Below, one piece after another: positions 42,168 to 50,251 of a stretch of 64,000 nt of DNA. Source of the stretch: Streptomyces sp. SCL15-4 (GTDB lineage: Bacteria > Actinomycetota > Actinomycetes > Streptomycetales > Streptomycetaceae); NCBI RefSeq assembly GCF_033366695.1, contig NZ_JAOBTQ010000001.1, forward strand, positions 7,812,001 through 7,876,000. The letters run 5' to 3'. Both the position numbers and the translations under genes were made by a program. Numbering within the stretch: position 1 is the first letter of the stretch; each line of letters begins with the position of its first letter. The notes under the pieces were generated by a model. The model was not told where the DNA came from and searched no databases. It saw only the letters and a list, made by a program, of their open reading frames with translations.

Positions 42168-42851
42168 GTGACGGGAGTACAGAACGGCGAAGCGGCGAAG
42201 GCGGTGGCCGACCGGCCCGCCCGCAGGCGCTCGGCCTCGGCCACGCGTACCGCGCTCAGGAGCGCCGCGGCCTTCCGGTTCGGCAAGTACGGATACGAGG
42301 GCACCAGCGTGCGCGACATCGCGGGCGACGTGGGGGTGGACGCGGCGCTGGTCTACCGTTACTTCGGTTCGAAGGAAGCGCTGTTCAACGATGTGACGGG
42401 CGCGGGCAAGATATTCGAGCCGCTGCTCCAGGAACCGGTGGAGGCGATACCCGACTGGTTCTGCGCGCTGCTCCTGGGGGCGCCGAAGGACGGGAACTTT
42501 CCGCATCCGGTGCTCTCGGTGCTGCGGTCCTCCGGCAGGGACGCGGCCTTCGCGCAGCTGAGGGCGGATTTCACGGATGTGTTCTCCACGCGCCTGGCCG
42601 CCCGCCTCGGCGGCCCCGACGCCGACCTGAGGGCGGAACTCCTGGCGGCCTGGGTGCTCGGCACCAGTCTCGTGCTCACGGAAATCCGGCCCCCGGCCCT
42701 GCAGGCGGCGCCGGACGCCAAGCTGGAGCGGTATCTCCGGGCGGTCATCGAGACGCTCCTCGGCCCGGCGGCGCAGCGTGACGGGGGCGCGGCGGGGGAG
42801 GTGGAGTGCGTCGTGGACGACCACGGCCGGGCCGGGTGCGGAGAAGGCTGA
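42168..42851 (+). CDS. TetR family regulator
   Basis: A 227-residue TetR regulator. HTH: TSVRDIAGDVGVDAALVYRY near residues 45-64, then FGSKEALFNDVTG. The C-terminal region includes DWFCALLLGAPKDGNF, common in actinomycete TetRs. The GTG start follows GGAGG by 9 bases. Divergent from the UDP-glucose dehydrogenase with an inverted repeat between, so it probably controls the sugar-transfer/export operon and itself. Confidence 0.87.
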   Translation: MTGVQNGEAAKAVADRPARRRSASATRTALRSAAAFRFGKYGYEGTSVRDIAGDVGVDAALVYRYFGSKEALFNDVTGAGKIFEPLLQEPVEAIPDWFCALLLGAPKDGNFPHPVLSVLRSSGRDAAFAQLRADFTDVFSTRLAARLGGPDADLRAELLAAWVLGTSLVLTEIRPPALQAAPDAKLERYLRAVIETLLGPAAQRDGGAAGEVECVVDDHGRAGCGEG

Positions 42852-43061
42852 TGCGCGGGACGGAAGCCGTCCCGGCATGACACCGGGGTTCGATCGCACG
42901 GCCTCGCTCGCCGGAGGCGCCGAAGGCCGCGCCCGTGCGTGCGCCTTCTTCCGGGACCGCGCCGCCGCCGAGGAGAGGCCGGACCGGCCGTCCAGACCGT
43001 TCTCACGGCGGTCCCGGGCGCACCGCGACAGGTCCTCACCGGCCACCGGTCGAGCCGCGCG

Positions 43062-43260
43062 GTCGTCCTGGTCACCGGTGGCCCGCTCGTGGATCGCTAC
43101 GGGCGCGGGCGCGTGTTCGTCATCGGGACGGCGGTCCGCACGCTCCCGTCCCTCGGCGGTGCCGTGGCCGGTGATCCGGGCGTGCTGATCGGTGCCCGCC
43201 CTCGCCCGGGGCGTCGGCGTGTGTCGACGCCGAGGCGGCCCGGGACCGGACCCGGAGAGC
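43062..43260 (+). pseudogene. MFS transporter remnant
   Basis: One frame reads GGPLVDRYGRGRVFVIGTAV and SLGGAVAGDPGVLIGAR, an unmistakable motif-A loop and helix 3 of a drug-type MFS protein; after GAR the match moves to another frame (LARGVGV). The rest of the transporter is absent. A 60-residue relic. Confidence 0.65.
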
Positions 43261-43271
43261 CGCCACCCGGC

Positions 43272-43568
43272 TCATCGCCCGTCTTCGTCCAGCACGGCGG
43301 CGAGGAGACCCGGAAAGCGGGCGTCGAGATCGGTGCGGCGCAGCGTCATCAGGCGGGCCTTGCCCGCCCGGCGGGTCTCGGTGATCCCGGCTTCGCGCAA
43401 GATCCGCCAGTGGTTGGACAGCGTCGACCTGGGCACGTCCATGCCGTCCGGACTGCACGCGCTCTCGCCGTCCGCGGCCATCCGGCGCACCAGCGCCAGC
43501 CGGACCGGATCGCCCAGGGCGTGGAGGACGGCGGCCAAGTCCTCGTCCCCGTACTCGTGTTGCTCCAT
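43272..43568 (-). CDS. ArsR family regulator
   Basis: A 98-residue winged-helix regulator. Seen: EDLAAVLHALGDPVRLALVR at the N-terminus, the recognition region DVPRSTLSNHWRILREAGI and a wing TRRAGKARLMTLRR. One Cys at SACSPDG is not in a canonical metal-site pattern, so metal sensing is doubtful. Divergent from a VOC-family gene with a palindrome between; it probably represses that gene. Confidence 0.88.
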   Translation of the reverse strand: MEQHEYGDEDLAAVLHALGDPVRLALVRRMAADGESACSPDGMDVPRSTLSNHWRILREAGITETRRAGKARLMTLRRTDLDARFPGLLAAVLDEDGR

Positions 43569-43621
43569 CGGCCCTCTCTCGTGTCCGCTCCTTCGAACCC
43601 GTAGTATGCCGATCGGTTCCA

Positions 43622-43642
43622 CATTTCGGGAAAGTCGAAATG
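43622..43642. promoter_or_regulatory. ArsR-type operator
   Basis: CATTTCG (43622-43628) and CGAAATG (43636-43642) with a 7-base centre, 10 bases before the ATG of the VOC gene and between the divergent genes. Confidence 0.7.
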
Positions 43643-43652
43643 ACTTGAGGGG

Positions 43653-44030
43653 ATGACCGTGCCCGTGCTTGCCACCCTTGCCCGTGTCTATGTCGACGAC
43701 CTGGACGCGGCCCTGCCCACCTTCGTCGAACTCACCGGAGAGCAGCCGGGACTCCGGTTCGCCTACCGCGACCTGGAACTCGCGAGTGTGGGCGGCTATC
43801 TGCTCCTGGCAGGCTCGGAGGAGGCCCTCGCCCCTTACCGCGGCACCCACGCCACCACGATCGTCGAGTCCATCGACCAGATCCTGCGCCTCGCCGAGCG
43901 ACACGGCGGCGAGATCCTCGACGGGCCCAACGAGGTCCCGACCGGCCGCAACCTCACCGTCCGGCACCCCGGAGGCGCCACCATCGAGTACGTGCAGTTC
44001 CACGCGGCGGCGCGGTCGGCATTCGCCTGA
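43653..44030 (+). CDS. VOC (glyoxalase/bleomycin-resistance fold) protein
   Basis: A 125-residue single VOC-domain protein with two beta-alpha-beta-beta-beta modules: LATLARVYVDDLDAALPTFV, LELASVGGYLLLAG, then ESIDQILRLAERHGGEILDG and NLTVRHPGGATIEYVQF. The metal-ligand positions of true glyoxalases are only partly kept (Glu in IEYVQF), so it could bind rather than convert a ligand. Divergent from an ArsR-type regulator. Confidence 0.85.
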   Translation: MTVPVLATLARVYVDDLDAALPTFVELTGEQPGLRFAYRDLELASVGGYLLLAGSEEALAPYRGTHATTIVESIDQILRLAERHGGEILDGPNEVPTGRNLTVRHPGGATIEYVQFHAAARSAFA

Positions 44031-44156
44031 GCCGGCCGCTGTCCGGCGTAGGCCGGCACATGCCGGCCGCGCGGCCGGTACGCGGTCCACACCGGGCCCC
44101 GCGCGGCCGTCGGCCTCGGCCTCGGCCCTGTTCTCGTATGGCTACGGTGGACGGAC

Positions 44157-44537
44157 ATGTGGCGCAGGGCGAGGCTCGGGGCTGGAGCGGGCGCGAGGGT
44201 CGACGGCACAGCGATGTCCGCCCCGTCCTCGACGCACACCGCAGCGGTCGAGCGGTACCTCACCGGCGCGGGCATCGCGCAGTCCTCCGCGCGGATCTAC
44301 CGGATCTCGCCGACGACATGGGGACGGATGCCTGCCGGCAAACCGGCGCCGATCGGACCCGCCCGCCGAGGCGCGAAGCCGCCCGTCTTCCCCCTCACCG
44401 CGATCGACGACTCGGCCCTGCCCGAGGTGCCGGCCGAGCCGGCGGCGGCGCGGGCGGACGAGACGGACGCCGAACTACTGGCGGCCCTGACGAGCCGTTC
44501 GGGCGCTGTCGCGAGGCGGGGAACGAGCCGAACGTAG
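44157..44537 (+). CDS. Small conserved-looking protein, unknown function
   Basis: A 126-residue frame; translation probably begins at ATG 44157 (GGTGGA upstream) or ATG 44214. The central part AVERYLTGAGIAQSSARIYR followed by ISPTTWGRM looks like an N-terminal SAM-like helical bundle of the kind seen in tyrosine recombinases, and later PAEPAAARADETDAELLAAL is helical. No catalytic domain is present. A family assignment is not possible from this alone; it could be a fragment. Confidence 0.5.
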   Translation: MWRRARLGAGAGARVDGTAMSAPSSTHTAAVERYLTGAGIAQSSARIYRISPTTWGRMPAGKPAPIGPARRGAKPPVFPLTAIDDSALPEVPAEPAAARADETDAELLAALTSRSGAVARRGTSRT

Positions 44538-44645
44538 GCAATCGTCCCGACGGTCCTCACCAAGGTCCGGGGCGCCACGACCGCCGCGGCCGCAGCCATG
44601 CCGTCCGGCATGGGCCGACGCCTCGCCGAACCGCTGGCGTATCGC

Positions 44646-45209
44646 TTAGCGGGGCCTGAGTCCGTCGACGACGACGTCCAGCATGCGGCTCAGTCGGGGG
44701 CGCTGCTCGGGTGCGCCGGCCACGGAGAGCAAACCGGCAAGGATGCCGCCTACCTCGACCGGGTCGATGTCGCTGCGCAGTTCTCCTGCTGCGGCGCCGG
44801 CCTCGAGCACCATCGCCAGGACCTGCTGGACCTCGTCGCAGACCGGTCCGGTGCCGAAGCGGCCGGAAGCGCTCATGGCGACCAGGGCCTCGCAGATGCC
44901 GCGTCGTTCGCCGGCCCAGTCGGCGAATCGGAGCATCCACGCGTGGAGGGCCTGTGCGGGCGGCTTGGCGGCCAGCAGGGTGCGCGCGTCTTCGCGCAAG
45001 GGGCGGATCTGGTCCCGGTAGACCTCTTCGACCAGATCCTCTCGGGTGGGGAAGTGCCGGTACAGGGTGGCGTTCCCCACTCCCGCGCGTTTGGCGATCG
45101 CGTCCAGCGAGATCGGGCGTCCGGAGGCGAAGGCTTCGGCGGCCGTGGCGATCAGCTGCTCGCGGTTGCGCTGCGCGTCGGCGCGCAGGGTGCTGCGTGG
45201 AGGTGTCAT
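44646..45209 (-). CDS. TetR family regulator
   Basis: A 187-residue TetR regulator. HTH: SLDAIAKRAGVGNATLYRHF near residues 34-53, then PTREDLVEEVYRDQ; C-terminal helix bundle with HAWMLRFADWAGERRGICEA. Divergent from an SDR remnant, aldo/keto reductase and SDR series, with two long palindromes in between. It very likely represses itself and that series. Confidence 0.88.
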   Translation of the reverse strand: MTPPRSTLRADAQRNREQLIATAAEAFASGRPISLDAIAKRAGVGNATLYRHFPTREDLVEEVYRDQIRPLREDARTLLAAKPPAQALHAWMLRFADWAGERRGICEALVAMSASGRFGTGPVCDEVQQVLAMVLEAGAAAGELRSDIDPVEVGGILAGLLSVAGAPEQRPRLSRMLDVVVDGLRPR

Positions 45210-45250
45210 GACCTTCGCGATCGTGGGTGTCGGATGAGGCTCGGGAACAA

Positions 45251-45305
45251 TTCGGGGATGTCCCCGGTTCAGTGTACGGTGAGACAACCGGGGAGTTCCC
45301 CGGTT
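45251..45305. promoter_or_regulatory. Two palindromic TetR operators
   Basis: AACCGGGGAGTTCCCCGGTT (45286-45305; perfect 8-base arms around AGTT) and the related TTCGGGGATGTCCCCGGTT (45251-45269), about 35 bases apart, in the divergent promoter of the TetR gene and the SDR remnant/aldo-keto reductase genes. Confidence 0.85.
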
Positions 45306-45347
45306 ACGGGTGGTCTCACCCATCGCTTCAGCGACGAAAGGTTTGCC

Positions 45348-45623
45348 ATGCCTACAGCGGTCATCGCCGGGGGGCGACCGGGATCGGCAGAGCGGTGGCC
45401 GAGCTGCTGCACGCCCGCGGCTACCAGGTCGCGGTCACCGGACAGAATCCCGAACGTGCTGACCGAGAGCGACCCGGACGCCATGCGCTCGAAGATCCCC
45501 TTCAAGCGCTCCGGAATCAGCCGGGAGGTCGCGGAAGCGGTCGCCTTCCTCGCCTCGGACGCCGCCGGCTGCATCACCGGCCAGGACATCACCGTGGCCG
45601 GCGGCTACGGGCTCGGCGCCTGA
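45348..45623 (+). pseudogene. Short-chain dehydrogenase pseudogene
   Basis: Starts MPTAVIAGG, then shifts frame to read TGIGRAVAELLHARGYQVAV and TGQNPE, then jumps to the very C-terminal part of an SDR: MRSKIPFKRSGISREVAEAV, FLASDAAGCITGQDITVAGG and GYGLGA. About 150 central residues, including the YxxxK active site, are missing. It retains the promoter position next to the TetR operators. An intact SDR lies 1.2 kb downstream. Confidence 0.8.
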
Positions 45624-45692
45624 AACCCGGGCGAGTCGACCACCAGTCCGCACCTCTCGAACGCCATGAACCGTGCCTCACAGGAGAACACG

Positions 45693-46763
45693 ATGGCACT
45701 CACTCTCGACACCTATCGGCTGCTGGGCCGTTCCGGACTCCGGGTCTCACCGCTGGCGCTGGGCACGGCGACCTTCGGCACCGAGTGGGGCTGGGGCGCC
45801 GAGCGCGACGAGGCGCGCAAGCTCTTCGACCGCTACACCGAGCTCGGCGGCAACTTCTTCGACACCGCCAGCACCTACACCAACGGCACCTCCGAGCGAC
45901 TGCTCGGCGAATTCGCCCGCACCAACCGGGACAAGATGGTGCTGGCGACCAAGTACTCGACGCTGCGTCAGCCCGGGGACCCGAATTCCGGGGGTACCCA
46001 CCGCAAGAGCATGCTGGCGTCGGTGGAAGCCAGTCTGCGGCAGCTGAACACCGACTACATCGATCTGCTCTACGTGAACGTATGGGACTTCAGGACGCCG
46101 GTGGAGGAGATCCTGCGGGGCCTGGACGACCTGGTGAGGCAGGGCAAGGTGCTGTACGTGGCGATTTCCAGCGCCCCGGCCTGGCAGGTGTCGCGCATGC
46201 AGGCGATCGCCGACCTGCGCGGCTGGTCACCGCTGGTCGCACTGGAGACCGAGTACAGCCTGATCGAGCGCACCGCGGAGCGTGACCTGATCCCGATGGC
46301 ACGCGAGATGGGACTCGGCGTGGTTCCCTTCTCCCCATTGGGCGGCGGGGTGCTCACCGGCAAGTACAGCCGCGAGGACCGGAACCGGGCTGGCTCCGTT
46401 GTCGGCGAAACCGCCGGCAACCGCAAGAGCCTCAACGTCGCCCTGGGATGGGTCACCGACCGCAACCTTGCCATTGCCGATGTGGTGAAGGAGGTGGCCT
46501 CGGAGCTGGGCCGCACACCCGCCCAGGTCGCACTGGCCTGGACCCTGAACGCCCCGGGCGTGACGGCACCCATCATCGGCGCCCGCACCATCGCGCAGCT
46601 GGAGGACGACCTGGGTGCTCTGCAGGTCGACCTCACTCCTTCCCGGCTGGCCCGCCTCGACGAGGTCAGCTCCATCGACCTCGGCAATCCGCACGACCTG
46701 CTCGCCGGTGATCACATCCGCACGGTCACCACAGGCGACATGAAGATCGAAACCCTCGGCTGA
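45693..46763 (+). CDS. Aldo/keto reductase with altered catalytic His
   Basis: A 356-residue aldo/keto reductase-fold protein. Seen: YRLLGRSGLRVSPLALGTAT, the Asp/Tyr pair in NFFDTASTYTNG, Lys in MVLATKYSTLR, and cofactor segments ALAWTLNAPGVTAPIIGART. The tetrad His expected in the DLLYxHxWD strand is Asn (DLLYVNVWDF), a single-base change (CAC to AAC). GGAGAA precedes the ATG. Part of a TetR-controlled series with the downstream SDR. Activity may be changed or lost. Confidence 0.9.
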   Translation: MALTLDTYRLLGRSGLRVSPLALGTATFGTEWGWGAERDEARKLFDRYTELGGNFFDTASTYTNGTSERLLGEFARTNRDKMVLATKYSTLRQPGDPNSGGTHRKSMLASVEASLRQLNTDYIDLLYVNVWDFRTPVEEILRGLDDLVRQGKVLYVAISSAPAWQVSRMQAIADLRGWSPLVALETEYSLIERTAERDLIPMAREMGLGVVPFSPLGGGVLTGKYSREDRNRAGSVVGETAGNRKSLNVALGWVTDRNLAIADVVKEVASELGRTPAQVALAWTLNAPGVTAPIIGARTIAQLEDDLGALQVDLTPSRLARLDEVSSIDLGNPHDLLAGDHIRTVTTGDMKIETLG

Positions 46764-46795
46764 TTCGCTTCACGAACGACGACATACGGATATAT

Positions 46796-46814
46796 CGACA
46801 TATTTTTGATGTCG
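46796..46814. promoter_or_regulatory. AT-rich inverted repeat before the SDR gene
   Basis: CGACAT (46796-46801) and ATGTCG (46809-46814) around ATTTTTG, in a 40-base AT-rich patch that stands out from its surroundings, 18 bases before the SDR start. Could be a promoter/operator or a weak terminator of the aldo/keto reductase transcript. Confidence 0.5.
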
Positions 46815-46831
46815 GAAGGAGCAACCTCGGT

Positions 46832-47578
46832 ATGGGTAAGTACAGCGACAAGAATGTGGTGATCACGGGTGGCAGCAGCGGCATGGGGCTCGCGCTGGCG
46901 GAGCTGCTGGTGCAAGGCGGAGCCCGCGTGGTGATCACGGGCCGTTCTCAGGCCAAGCTCGACGCGGCACGCGAGCGGCTCGGCGAGAATGCCGTGGCTG
47001 TCCGGGCGGATGTGGCCTCACTGTCCGACCTGGATATGCTCGTCGGCCGTGTGAAGAGCGAACTCGGCTCGATCGAGGCATTGTTCGTCAACGCCGGCAT
47101 CTCATCCCTCACGCCCCTCGAGTCGACGACCGAGGACGTGTACGACGAGCTGTTCGCGATCAACGTCAAGGGCGCCTTCTTCACTGTGCAGAAGCTCGCT
47201 CCGCTGCTGAGCGCGAACGCCGGCGTCGTCCTCACCACCTCGATCGCGAACGTCATCGGCATGATGGACACCAGCGTCTATGCGGCCGGCAAGGCGGCGC
47301 TGCGCTCGATGGCCCGCACCTTCTCCCGGGAGCTGCTTCCGCGGGGAATCCGTGTCAATGCGATCAGCCCGGGTCCCATCGACTCGGGGATTCTGGAAAC
47401 GATGAACTTGTCCGAAGAGGCCGCTGACCAGTTCAGGGCGGAGCGGACCGCGAGCAACCCCATGAAGCGCTACGGCACCGTCGAAGAGTTCGCCAAGGCG
47501 GCCGCGTTCCTCGCCTTCGACGCCACGTACACCACCGGCATCGAGCTGGCCGTGGATGGCGGCGAAACCCAGCTCTGA
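46832..47578 (+). CDS. Short-chain dehydrogenase/reductase (classical SDR)
   Basis: A 248-residue classical SDR. Seen: cofactor motif VITGGSSGMGLALAELL, NAGISSLTPLEST, active-site Ser in VVLTTSIANVIG, YxxxK in SVYAAGKAALRS, and AISPGPIDSGI. The start follows GGAAGGAG. Gly-rich motif followed by TGRS suggests NADP(H). It follows the aldo/keto reductase by 68 bases and probably shares regulation by the TetR at 45209. Substrate unknown. Confidence 0.92.
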   Translation: MGKYSDKNVVITGGSSGMGLALAELLVQGGARVVITGRSQAKLDAARERLGENAVAVRADVASLSDLDMLVGRVKSELGSIEALFVNAGISSLTPLESTTEDVYDELFAINVKGAFFTVQKLAPLLSANAGVVLTTSIANVIGMMDTSVYAAGKAALRSMARTFSRELLPRGIRVNAISPGPIDSGILETMNLSEEAADQFRAERTASNPMKRYGTVEEFAKAAAFLAFDATYTTGIELAVDGGETQL

Positions 47579-48038
47579 ACTCGTCTGCCGTCCCGCCACG
47601 GGCGTAAGGCCCACTGCCACGGCGGTTTCAGTGGGGAGCTGCAACACGTGGTCGTGTGGATCAGGCCGCGAGCAGTTCGTGCAGGCGCTCGGCTGGGGTG
47701 GGTCGGTGCCCGCCGGACACCCTGCCGCTGTCCGCCGTGGTGGTGAGGGAGCGCACGGCGGCGCCGGCGTCGGGCGGGCGGTGGCCTTGATGAGGCGTCC
47801 GGCCTGGGCGGCGCGAGTCGCGGACGCCTGTGCGGCAGGAGTGCCGCGAGGGCGGCAGACGCGCGGGGCGGCCGTGCCGGTGCCGTGGAGGCACGCGCGG
47901 GACGGCCCCGGTGGGAGCGACCGGCGCGGTCGCCCTGACGGTCACCGGCCGCGACGGCGCCGCCGTGGTCGCGGTCGGCGGGCGGCGGAGCACGGCGCCT
48001 TCTCGCACCAGGCCCGGGCCGCCGGCCTCGGCGGCGTC
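47579..48038. other. 460-base region, possible gene remnant
   Basis: No confident gene. On the minus strand the sequence ending at 47661 reads GGHRPTPAERLHELLAA then stop, which looks like a genuine C-terminus, but upstream sequence in that frame is Pro/Arg/Thr-rich. Possibly the tail of a lost gene. Confidence 0.35.
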
Positions 48039-48932
48039 TCAGTGGAACTGGGTCGTGTACAGCCGCGCCTTGTAGATCCGGGCGCCGGCGCGGGTGCGGT
48101 CGCCGCCCGCGGAGAAGTGGACGGTGGGGCCGCCCCAGACGGAGTCCTCCGCGTTGGGGTCGGTGGTCCACATGGCCTGGCCGTTCGCGTGCCGCACATA
48201 GGACTTGGGATACGGCAGCGAGGCCGCGGTGGTGAGGGCGCGGGTCTTCTTGTCCAGGGAATAGACGTGGTGGCTGTCGGCGACGAGCAGCGTGCCGGGC
48301 CGGCTGTAGTCCGGCTGGAGATCGTGGCCGTTGCCGGCGATCGTGATGTCCGGCCCGTGCTTGACCAGCCGGGAGTCGCGCATCGACCCGGTGACGCGGT
48401 AGCTGCGCACGACGGTGCCGCCGGTCACCCACAGCAGCTTGTTCTGGTCGTCCCACAGCACGGCGTGGGCCTTGGCGAACTCCAGGGTCTGCACCTCCTT
48501 CAGGGTCGCCGGGTCGCTGCCGGACGGCCCGAAGACGTGCAGCCGGTCCCGTGAGCCCGCGACCACGACCGTTCCGGCGTCCGGCACGCGCTCGATGGAG
48601 TGCGGATAGCTGGTGACGCGCGCGGACCACAGCAGGTCGGCCCGGGTCAGGTGCGCCTTGGAGGTCACGTTGACGATCGCGGCCCGGCCCTCGCCGGGGC
48701 GGCCGAACGTCATCAGCGCGATCATGCCGTAGCGCCGGGTGTCCCGGAAGCGGATCTCGAAGGGGTGGTCCCAGCCGGGGGCGTTGCCCGTGCTGAAGCT
48801 CCACCGGACATTGGCGTCGGTCCACTGGGCGGTCCGGTCGAAGAGCAGGATCCGGCCGGTGCGCTGTTCGGTGATCGCCACCTTGTAGGTCGACGCCGCG
48901 GTCGTGCCGGAGGTGTCCTCGGAGGTGCTCAT
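48039..48932 (-). CDS. DUF6528-like protein (beta-propeller-like)
   Basis: A 297-residue protein with a series of short beta-strand repeats: VAITEQRTGRILLFDRTAQW, GMIALMTFGRPG, AGTVVVAGSRDRLHVFGPSG, NKLLWVTGGTVVRSYRVTG, GTLLVADSHHVYSLDKKTR. This resembles DUF6528 proteins of Streptomyces; I am moderately sure. The repeat pattern suggests a six- or seven-bladed propeller binding a ligand. No signal peptide. Third gene after the 48-residue peptide and CHAP genes, with a hairpin before it. Confidence 0.7.
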   Translation of the reverse strand: MSTSEDTSGTTAASTYKVAITEQRTGRILLFDRTAQWTDANVRWSFSTGNAPGWDHPFEIRFRDTRRYGMIALMTFGRPGEGRAAIVNVTSKAHLTRADLLWSARVTSYPHSIERVPDAGTVVVAGSRDRLHVFGPSGSDPATLKEVQTLEFAKAHAVLWDDQNKLLWVTGGTVVRSYRVTGSMRDSRLVKHGPDITIAGNGHDLQPDYSRPGTLLVADSHHVYSLDKKTRALTTAASLPYPKSYVRHANGQAMWTTDPNAEDSVWGGPTVHFSAGGDRTRAGARIYKARLYTTQFH

Positions 48933-48990
48933 CTGTTGTTCTCCTGGTCGTGAGGGGAGCGGTGTGGGGCGGGACAGGCGGAAAGGGGAC

Positions 48991-49033
48991 GGGCCGAGGC
49001 CCGTCCCCACGGCACGGCGACGGGCCTCGGCCC
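48991..49033 (-). terminator. Hairpin between CHAP and DUF6528-like genes
   Basis: GGGCCGAGGCCCGTC (48991-49005) and GACGGGCCTCGGCCC (49019-49033), perfect 15-base arms with a 13-base loop, in the 166-base gap between the two genes. Terminator or attenuator. Confidence 0.7.
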
Positions 49034-49098
49034 GCCCCCGCGGCACGGCACCGGAAGCCCGCCCCCCGTGACGGCCTTCCGGTCCGCGCGCCGGCGGA

Positions 49099-50103
49099 TC
49101 AGAACGAGCCGGCGTTCAGGGCCTTCTGCAGGGCCCGGGTGGTCGCCTCGTCCCATTCGCCGTTGGTCGGCGCGGCCAGGTGGCCCTGGAGCGCGGTGAC
49201 CGTCTTGGGGCCCACGATGCCGTCCGCGGTGACCTTCAGGTAGCGCTGGAGCGCGGTGACCGTCAGCGGACCGAACGCCCCGTCGACCTCCAGCCCCGCC
49301 TGGCCACGGCTGTTGAGGGTGCGCTGGAGCGCCGCGCAGGTCGCCGGCCCGAAGATCCCGTCGACCTCCAGCGCCGCCGGGGCCGCGACGAGGGCCTTCG
49401 GCCGGATCGGCGCCTTCTTCCCGGCGAGCGCGGCCTTCATCATCGCCGCCGACTGCGGGCCGTACTCGCCGTCCGCCTTCAGGTGGTGGTTGGTCTGGAA
49501 GGTCTTCACCGCCTTCTGCGTGGCCGGCCCGAACTCGCCGTCCACGGTCAGCCCGGCCTTCTGCACGGTGTTGAGGTTCTTCTGCAGGGTCTTGACGGCC
49601 TGCCCCTTCGAACCGAGCCGCAGGATGCCGTCCCCGGACGGCATCGGCGCGCTGCCCCCCTTGTAGGCGGGACGGCCGTAGCCCACTATGCAGGCCGAGC
49701 TGCGCCGCCGACGGCGGAAGGCGTTGGAGGTGTTGCCCTCCAGGGTGGTGATGGTGCGGTTGGAGTGCACCGCCTCGACGATGCCGACGTGGTCGATGGC
49801 ACCGATGGAACGCGAGCCGGACCAGTCGAAGAACACGATGTCGCCCGGCCGGATCCCGCCGATGCCGTAGTGCCAGCGGCCCTTGTTCTGGAAGGCCCGG
49901 GCGTGGGCGGTGGTGAGGGCGAACTTGCCGCCGACCGCGGACAGGTTGTCGGAGTGGGCGGCGGCGTAGCTGACGGCCATGTCGCACCACGGGCCGGTGA
50001 AGCCGTACCACTTGGTGATCACGTTGCGGTTGGAACCGGGCGGGTGCTCGGTGGTGCCCAGCAGCTTGCGGGCCGCGGCGAGCATGCCTTGGACGTTGCC
50101 CAT
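49099..50103 (-). CDS. CHAP amidase-like protein with three peptidoglycan-binding repeats
   Basis: A 334-residue protein. The N-terminal CHAP/NlpC-like domain (about 1-145) has the catalytic Cys in YGFTGPWCDMAVSYAA, His in GAIDHVGIVEAV and GDIVFFDWSG. It is followed by peptidoglycan-binding-1 repeats (VDGEFGPATQKAVKTFQ, ADGEYGPQSAAMMKAA, VDGIFGPATCAALQRTL, VDGAFGPLTVTALQRYL, ADGIVGPKTVTALQGHL). GGAG precedes the ATG. No signal peptide is visible, unusual for a wall-acting enzyme. It starts one base after the stop of a 48-residue peptide gene. Confidence 0.87.
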   Translation of the reverse strand: MGNVQGMLAAARKLLGTTEHPPGSNRNVITKWYGFTGPWCDMAVSYAAAHSDNLSAVGGKFALTTAHARAFQNKGRWHYGIGGIRPGDIVFFDWSGSRSIGAIDHVGIVEAVHSNRTITTLEGNTSNAFRRRRRSSACIVGYGRPAYKGGSAPMPSGDGILRLGSKGQAVKTLQKNLNTVQKAGLTVDGEFGPATQKAVKTFQTNHHLKADGEYGPQSAAMMKAALAGKKAPIRPKALVAAPAALEVDGIFGPATCAALQRTLNSRGQAGLEVDGAFGPLTVTALQRYLKVTADGIVGPKTVTALQGHLAAPTNGEWDEATTRALQKALNAGSF

Positions 50104-50104
50104 G

Positions 50105-50251
50105 TCAGAACTCCACGTCTTCGGGAAGGGCCTGGGTGTCTCCGGTGACCGCGTCATCGGGGTTCTGGCTGACGCCGGCCTGGTCGGGGTCGACGTCGAA
50201 GATCCCCGCGCCGCCCACCGGATAGGGCGGCATTTCCACGGGCTCGGTCAT
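50105..50251 (-). CDS. Small 48-residue acidic peptide of unknown function
   Basis: A strongly supported small gene: AAGGAG 7 bases before the ATG and a stop immediately before the CHAP gene start. Sequence features: MTEPVEMPPYPVGGAGIFDV, then DPDQAGVSQNPDDAVTGDTQ and ALPEDVEF. Acidic, no Cys, no signal peptide, no membrane helix. First gene of the operon 48-residue peptide, CHAP protein, DUF6528-like protein. Could be a chaperone, export tag, toxin partner or modified peptide; none is supported beyond position. Confidence 0.7.
   Translation of the reverse strand: MTEPVEMPPYPVGGAGIFDVDPDQAGVSQNPDDAVTGDTQALPEDVEF

Noticed and set aside
47661..48008. A 115-codon minus-strand gene ending PAERLHELLAA
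   Set aside because: Only the last few residues look natural; the rest is low-complexity Pro/Arg/Thr and has no ribosome site. Kept only as a possible remnant.
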